DNA from: Pseudomonas sediminis
GTDB lineage: Bacteria > Pseudomonadota > Gammaproteobacteria > Pseudomonadales > Pseudomonadaceae
DNA: 64,000 bases
Assembly: GCF_039555755.1 (NCBI RefSeq)
Contig: NZ_CP154631.1
Location: 3,906,001-3,970,000 of the forward strand
Reading direction: 5' to 3'
Shown: in pieces, positions 59,272 through 64,000 of the stretch
Layout: each line of letters starts with the position of its first letter
How positions within the stretch are numbered: position 1 is the first letter of the stretch
The notes under the pieces: generated by a model
Database searches by the model: none
Seen by the model: only the letters and a program-made list of their open reading frames with translations
Told to the model about the DNA's origin: nothing
Position numbers and translations under genes: made by a program

Positions 59272-59409
59272 GCGCGCTGCGCCGATTTAAACAGCTACTT
59301 GCGGGGCGCCACAGGGTGTTGTCATCAGCGCCTGAAATTCCGCTAAAGCGCTGGTTCGGTGTCGCCTCTCACCGCTGCCCAGCGGGATTCTCGAGGCGGA
59401 GACGCGACC

Positions 59410-59718
59410 ATGATCTGTCCCCAACCCCTTATTCGCCTGGCGCCCATCACTTCGGGCCTGCTGCTGCGCAATCCGCGCGTGCTGCTTGGCGGCAGTCACC
59501 AACCTACCTTGCTTCGCTATCTCGAAGGCTGGCCCAAGCGCTGGGCCGGGTCACGTGCCTTTCGCATTCAGTTCGTGCAGAACGGTGAGTCGTTGAGTCG
59601 CTTCGCGCGGGATAGTTTTGACCTGGCGGTGATCCAGGCGCCGAGCGCCGAGGACCTGGCGCAAACCGTCGGTGAGCTGGTGCGTGTGGCGCGCCAGGGG
59701 CTGATCACCCGGCGGTAG
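59410..59718 (+). CDS. Hypothetical protein, 102 residues
   Basis: The ATG giving MICPQPLIRLAPITSG has GGAG about ten bases upstream. The 102-residue protein has no signal peptide or membrane segment. FDLAVIQAPSAEDLAQTVGE with LVRVARQGLITRR resembles the central strand and following helix of a class I methyltransferase, but the SAM-binding Gly motif is absent, so it may be a degenerate or partial fold. A good promoter and a long structured leader suggest a real, regulated gene. Confidence 0.6.
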   Translation: MICPQPLIRLAPITSGLLLRNPRVLLGGSHQPTLLRYLEGWPKRWAGSRAFRIQFVQNGESLSRFARDSFDLAVIQAPSAEDLAQTVGELVRVARQGLITRR

Positions 59719-59796
59719 TCGGGTTGCGAAGCCGGCCATCTGCGTAGGAGCGAGCCCTGCTCGCGAAGCGCTTCAAGCACCAGTGTTCGCGAGCAC

Positions 59797-60294
59797 CTAG
59801 AGGTAATCGATCTCGACTATGTAGCAGGTCTTCTCGCCACTAGGGCTGTGCACGCGAACCTCGGCATCCAGTTCCTTGCCAACCAGGGCGCGGGCCAGTG
59901 GCGAGTCGATGCTGATCAGGCCTAGCTTCAAATCCAGTTCGTCGGGACCAACGATACGGTAGCGCGACTGCTCGCCGTCCTCGTCCTCGATGGTGACCCA
60001 GGCGCCGAAGTACACCTTGTTCGGATCGGACGGCTTGTCGCTGACGACCTTGAGCTTCTCAAGGCGCTTGGTGAGAAAGCGCACGCGGCTGTCGATCTCG
60101 CGCAGCATCTTCTTGCCGTAGGTGTATTCGGCGTTCTCCGAGCGATCGCCCTGGGCCGCGGCCTCGCTGACTGACTGCGTCACCTGTGGCCTGCGCACAT
60201 GCCACAACTCATGAAGTTCGGCGCGCAGACGCGCTTCGCCTTCGGGCGTGATCAGTGGTGTACCGGCAGGGCGAGGGGGGCGATAGCGGCTCAT
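59797..60294 (-). CDS. greB: Transcription elongation factor GreB
   Basis: GreB enters the RNA polymerase secondary channel and stimulates cleavage of backtracked RNA. The 165-residue protein has the N-terminal coiled coil with acidic tip ([24 protein letters not shown]) and the C-terminal FKBP-like domain. The [13 protein letters not shown] start and [11 protein letters not shown] distinguish GreB from GreA. Confidence 0.95.
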   Translation of the reverse strand: MSRYRPPRPAGTPLITPEGEARLRAELHELWHVRRPQVTQSVSEAAAQGDRSENAEYTYGKKMLREIDSRVRFLTKRLEKLKVVSDKPSDPNKVYFGAWVTIEDEDGEQSRYRIVGPDELDLKLGLISIDSPLARALVGKELDAEVRVHSPSGEKTCYIVEIDYL

Positions 60295-60348
60295 GGTGTT
60301 CAGGATCTGAAGAGGGGCGCCAAGTCTAGCAAACCCCTCTCAGGGTTC

Positions 60349-62853
60349 TCAGCTTTCACGTAGCACGCTCAGCGGGCTGGCATTGAGTGCGCGCCGGGTG
60401 CCGAGAACACCGGCCAGACCGATCAGTAGAGCGCCGATTACAGGCAGCAGAAGCAGCCAGGGGTGCGGTTGCCAGCTCATATCGAAGGCGTAGCGGTAGA
60501 GCAGGAAACTCACCAGCTCACAGCCCAGCGCGGCGAGCAGGCCGGCGGCTGCGCCGAGCAGGCCGAACTCGGCACGTCGGGCGCTGATCAGCAACTTGCG
60601 CTCGGCGCCCAGAGCACGCAGCAGTGCACCCTGACGAATACGTTCATCCAGGGTCGCCTGCAGTCCGGCCAGGAGCACGGTAATGCCGGCGGCGAGCACG
60701 AACAGCAGCACGTACTCAATGGCCAGGGTGACCTGGGCGAGTATGCTGCGCAGCTGTGCAAGCAGGGCATCGACCTGCAGCAAGGTGACGCTGGGGAAAG
60801 CGCGGCTGAGCTTGATCAGTTCTGCATCCTGGCCAGGTGGCAGGTAGAAGCTGGTCAGGTAGGTGGCAGGTAGATCCTGCAGGGTCTGCGGCTCGAAGAT
60901 CATGTAGAAGTTCGGCTGGAAGCTATCCCAGTCCACCTGGCGCAGGCTGCTGACCTGCGCCTCGCGCTCGATGCCGCCGACGTTGAAGCGCAAGCGGTCG
61001 CCGAGCTTCAGCTGCAGACTTTCGGCCAGCTCGGCCTCGACGGAGACGCCAGGCAGATCGCTGGTATGCTCGGCCTTCCACCAACTGCCGGCGGTGATCT
61101 GGTTGTCAGGCGGCAGCTGCTCCGCCCAGGTCAGGCTCAGGTCGCGTTGGATGGCGCGTTCGCCGCGGCTTTCCTTGGTCACCAGTTGGCGTACTGGTTC
61201 GTCGTTGATCATGATCAGGCGACCCGGTACCACCGGATACAGCGGCGCTGGGTGTGGCGACAGTTCGGCCAGGCGCGCGGCGAAGGCATCGCGCTCGGCC
61301 GGCAACACGTTGAGCGCGAAGTGGTTGGGCGCATCTTCCGGCAACTGGTCCTGCCAGGTGTCGAGCAGCTCGCCGCGCAGCAGGGCGATCAGCGCCATGG
61401 CCAGCAGGATCAGGCCGAAGGCCAGCGATTGCCCTGCTGCGGCGAGCGGGTGGCGCAGCAGTTGGCCGAGGCCCAGGCGCCAGGGCAGGGAGGCACGCTG
61501 CAGCAGGCGGCGCAGGCTTTGCAGACCGAGCAGTAGCAGACCGCCGAGCAGCAATGCGGCGAGTAGACCGCCACCCAACAGTGCCAGCGTCAGTTTCAGA
61601 TCCAGGCTCAGGCGCCACATGATCAGGCCCAGCGCAACCAGCGCCGCGCCATAGACCAGCCAGGAACTGGCCGGTACCGGCAGCATGTCGCGGCGCAGGA
61701 CGCGTAGCGGCGGCACGCGGCCGAGCGCAGCCAGCGGCGGCAGGGCGAAACCGGCCAGTGCCACCAGCCCGGTGGCCATCCCGGCCAATGCAGGCCACAG
61801 ATTGGCAGGTGGCAGGTCATCAGGAATCAGGCCACGCAGCAGATAGAACAGCACGTGCTGGCCAGCCCAGCCCAGCAGCGCGCCGATCACGCAGGCAACC
61901 AGCCCGAGCAGCGCCAGTTGCAGGCCGAACAGTGCCAGCGCTTCGCGTCGCGACAGCCCGAGGCAGCGCAGCAGGGCGCTGGCGTCGAAGCGCCGTGCGG
62001 CGAAGCGTGCCGCCGACAGTGCCACCGCGACGCCGGCGAGCAGCACCGCCGCCAGACTGGCCAGGTTCAGATAGCGTTCGGCACGGCCGAGGGCGCCACC
62101 TACCTGGCGATTACCGTCGCGGGCGTCGTCCAGGCGCTGATTGGGCTCCAGACCGGCTTCTACGGCCTGGCGGTAGGCGGCCAGGGCGTCGGCATCGCCG
62201 CGCCAGAGTTCGCGGAAGCGCACGCGACTGCCAGGCTGCACCACCTCGGTGGCGGCAAGGTCGTCCAGGTGCATCAGCACGCGCGGCGTCAGGCTGTAGA
62301 AATCGCCAGCGGTGTCGGGGTCATAGGTCAGCACTCGGCTCAAGCGCAGGGTCTTGGACCCTATTTCCAGTTCATCGCCAATCTTCAGGTTCAGCGCGAC
62401 CATCAGGCGTGCTTCGGCCCAGACTTCACCGGGGTGCGGGCTGGAACCCGCTTCCTCTGGTGCGTAGGGTTCGGCTGCGCTCCTCAGTTCACCACGCAGC
62501 GGATAAAGGCTATTGGCTGCCTTGACGCTGGCCAACTGAATGCCATCCGCAGCGGCAACCACACTGGAAAACTCCACCGCCTGGGCGTGATCAAGACCCA
62601 GCTTGAGTCCTGCGTCTATCTGTTCCTGGCTGGCGGGTGAGCTACCGCTGAGGCGTAGATCCGCGGCGAGAAACTCGCTGGCGCGCAGCAGCATGGCGTC
62701 ATTCAGGCGTGCGCTGAAATAGCCAATGGCGCTGCTCGCTGCCACCGCGACCAGCAAGGCGAAGAACAGCACCCGCAACTCGCCAGCACGGGCATCGCGT
62801 AGCAATTGGCGGGCAGCGAGCGAAAACAGGCGAGTCAAGGGCACGCGCTTCAT
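60349..62853 (-). CDS. ABC transporter permease (YbbP/FtsX type)
   Basis: This 834-residue protein has an N-terminal membrane segment, a large periplasmic domain, then two blocks of three or more membrane segments (around 260-430 and 700-830) with FtsX-like architecture, as in YbbP and the MacB superfamily. Such mechanotransmitting permeases do not usually move substrates through the membrane. Its start overlaps the stop of the ATPase gene (TGATG). tesA is divergent upstream, the same trio as in E. coli (ybbP-ybbA-tesA). Confidence 0.93.
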   Translation of the reverse strand: MKRVPLTRLFSLAARQLLRDARAGELRVLFFALLVAVAASSAIGYFSARLNDAMLLRASEFLAADLRLSGSSPASQEQIDAGLKLGLDHAQAVEFSSVVAAADGIQLASVKAANSLYPLRGELRSAAEPYAPEEAGSSPHPGEVWAEARLMVALNLKIGDELEIGSKTLRLSRVLTYDPDTAGDFYSLTPRVLMHLDDLAATEVVQPGSRVRFRELWRGDADALAAYRQAVEAGLEPNQRLDDARDGNRQVGGALGRAERYLNLASLAAVLLAGVAVALSAARFAARRFDASALLRCLGLSRREALALFGLQLALLGLVACVIGALLGWAGQHVLFYLLRGLIPDDLPPANLWPALAGMATGLVALAGFALPPLAALGRVPPLRVLRRDMLPVPASSWLVYGAALVALGLIMWRLSLDLKLTLALLGGGLLAALLLGGLLLLGLQSLRRLLQRASLPWRLGLGQLLRHPLAAAGQSLAFGLILLAMALIALLRGELLDTWQDQLPEDAPNHFALNVLPAERDAFAARLAELSPHPAPLYPVVPGRLIMINDEPVRQLVTKESRGERAIQRDLSLTWAEQLPPDNQITAGSWWKAEHTSDLPGVSVEAELAESLQLKLGDRLRFNVGGIEREAQVSSLRQVDWDSFQPNFYMIFEPQTLQDLPATYLTSFYLPPGQDAELIKLSRAFPSVTLLQVDALLAQLRSILAQVTLAIEYVLLFVLAAGITVLLAGLQATLDERIRQGALLRALGAERKLLISARRAEFGLLGAAAGLLAALGCELVSFLLYRYAFDMSWQPHPWLLLLPVIGALLIGLAGVLGTRRALNASPLSVLRES

Positions 62854-63536
62854 CAGGGCTCCACGCGGTCGATCAGGTGTCCGGCTTCCAGACGGATCAG
62901 GCGCTGGCAGCGGTGCGCCAGGCGCTCGTCATGGGTGACCAGCACCAAGGTGGTGCTGCGTTCCTGGTTGAGCTGAAAGAGCAGGTCGCTGATACGTTCG
63001 CCAGTGTGGCTGTCGAGGTTACCAGTGGGTTCGTCGGCGAACAGCACGTCGGGCTCGGCGGCGAAGGCCCGCGCGATGGCCACGCGCTGTTGTTCGCCGC
63101 CAGAAAGCTGGCGCGGGTAGTGGGTCAGGCGCTGGCCCAGGCCGACGCGTTCGAGCAGGGCTCGGGCGCGCTGGCGGGCATCGGCGTGACCTTCCAGCTC
63201 CAGCGGTAGCATCACGTTTTCCAGCGCGTTGAGGCTGTCGAGCAACTGGAACGACTGGAAGACGAAACCCACGTGCTCGGCGCGCAGGCGTGCACGCTGG
63301 TCCTCGTCGAGCTCGCTGAGGTTGTTGCCGGCCAGCAATACGGCGCCGCCGCTGGGCAGGTCGAGGCCAGCCAGCAGGCCGAGCAGGGTGGATTTTCCGG
63401 AGCCAGAGCTGCCGACGATGGCCAGGCTATCGCCTTTGTTCAGGTCGAGGTCGAGGTCATGAAGGATTGTCAGCTCGCCTTCCGTGCTGCTGACCACTTT
63501 GCTAAGGTTCCGCGCAGCGAGAATGCTCGAAGTCAT
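62853..63536 (-). CDS. ABC transporter ATP-binding protein (YbbA/LolD type)
   Basis: I start at the ATG giving [15 protein letters not shown] (227 residues). Walker A is GSSGSGKST, signature [16 protein letters not shown], Walker [11 protein letters not shown], and the switch His in LVTHD. It partners the permease gene it overlaps. Only 11 bases separate its ATG from the divergent tesA ATG, so each promoter must lie in or beyond the other gene's start. Confidence 0.93.
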   Translation of the reverse strand: MTSSILAARNLSKVVSSTEGELTILHDLDLDLNKGDSLAIVGSSGSGKSTLLGLLAGLDLPSGGAVLLAGNNLSELDEDQRARLRAEHVGFVFQSFQLLDSLNALENVMLPLELEGHADARQRARALLERVGLGQRLTHYPRQLSGGEQQRVAIARAFAAEPDVLFADEPTGNLDSHTGERISDLLFQLNQERSTTLVLVTHDERLAHRCQRLIRLEAGHLIDRVEP

Positions 63537-63547
63537 GGAGATTCCAA

Positions 63548-64000
63548 ATGCGTGCATGGTGGCTGAGTGGTGCCTTGGCCCTGATGTTCTGGGCTCAGGG
63601 AGCGGTTGCAGGCACCCTGCTTGTGGTCGGCGATAGTATCAGCGCCGCTTTTGGCCTGGATAGCCGCGTAGGGTGGGTTGCTTTGCTGGAAAAACGCCTT
63701 CAGGAGGAGGGTTTCGAGCACGCCGTGGTCAACGCGTCGATCAGCGGCGATACCAGCGCAGGCGGCGCCGCGCGGCTCTCTGCGCTGATCGCGGAGCATA
63801 AGCCGGAACTGGTCATCATCGAGTTGGGTGGCAACGATGGCCTGCGCGGGCAGCCTCCTGCGCAATTGCAACAGAATCTTTTTGAAATGGTTCGGCAGTC
63901 TCAGGAAGCAGGCGCCAAGGTGCTCATTTTGGGGATGCGTCTGCCGCCAAACTACGGGGCGCGCTACACCACGGCTTTCGCCCAGGTGTTTGCTGATTTG
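63548..64000 (+). CDS. tesA: Multifunctional esterase/thioesterase TesA, 3' truncated
   Basis: The frame is open from ATG 63548 to the window end (151 codons); an SGNH hydrolase of this type has about 200. A signal peptide (MRAWWLSGALALMFWAQGAV) is followed by VVGDSISAAFG with the nucleophilic Ser, NASISGDTSAGG, and IIELGGNDGLRG. The Asp/His block lies beyond the window. TesA is a periplasmic acyl-CoA thioesterase, protease I and lysophospholipase. GGAG seven bases upstream supports the start. Confidence 0.95.
   Translation, partial: MRAWWLSGALALMFWAQGAVAGTLLVVGDSISAAFGLDSRVGWVALLEKRLQEEGFEHAVVNASISGDTSAGGAARLSALIAEHKPELVIIELGGNDGLRGQPPAQLQQNLFEMVRQSQEAGAKVLILGMRLPPNYGARYTTAFAQVFADL

Overview
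The window is chromosomal DNA of a GC-rich gammaproteobacterium, almost certainly a Pseudomonas of the mendocina/oleovorans/alcaligenes side of the genus. The pointers are a secreted lipase and foldase pair resembling the P. alcaligenes/pseudoalcaligenes lipases, TCA genes in Pseudomonas order (gltA, sdhCDAB, sucAB, lpd, sucCD), and fabB-fabA beside a RetS-partner-type hybrid kinase. No tRNA, rRNA, CRISPR array, prophage or complete IS was seen.

Layout: (1) 1-2955, a tight envelope operon: LtaS-like transferase (5' cut), PAP2 phosphatase, exported Cys-phosphatase, lipoprotein. (2) 3091-8905, a chemoreceptor with a FliA promoter, fabB and fabA, a 267-bp fold-back element, and a hybrid sensor kinase. 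(3) 9188-20919, gpsA, DUF4389, sixA, acyl-CoA synthetase, thioesterase, AraC regulator, LysE exporter, two hydrolases, DUF4892, AI-2E-type permease, patatin, lipoprotein, flavin reductase. (4) 21017-33593, a 140-bp fold-back repeat, a second chemoreceptor, the moxR/DUF58/tgpA operon, CHAD, thioesterase, a third chemoreceptor, tatD, an MltF-like transglycosylase, DoxX. (5) 33657-36628, a LysR regulator divergent from an acyl-CoA dehydrogenase, then a scar made of an IS3-type remnant and a truncated group II intron. (6) 36645-49693, citrate synthase divergent from sdhCDAB-sucAB-lpd-sucCD. (7) 49811-56824, a PqqU-type TonB receptor divergent from a gluconokinase-DctQ fusion, TRAP large permease, TRAP binding protein and a LacI regulator. 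(8) 56854-64000, lipase and foldase, a small unknown gene, greB, a YbbA/YbbP-like exporter, and tesA (3' cut).

Most of the window is housekeeping. The most unusual region is (7). PQQ uptake would feed periplasmic glucose dehydrogenase, the gluconate formed would enter by the TRAP system, and the imported gluconate would be phosphorylated by a kinase covalently joined to the transporter's small subunit. The same 12-base operator-like sequence lies at the fusion gene's promoter and again at the kinase/transporter junction inside it. Other regulatory signals read directly from the sequence are a FliA promoter, a sigma-54 promoter for lipA, a palindrome over the fabA -10, a hairpin covering the AraC start codon, and three A-rich Crc/Hfq-type motifs.
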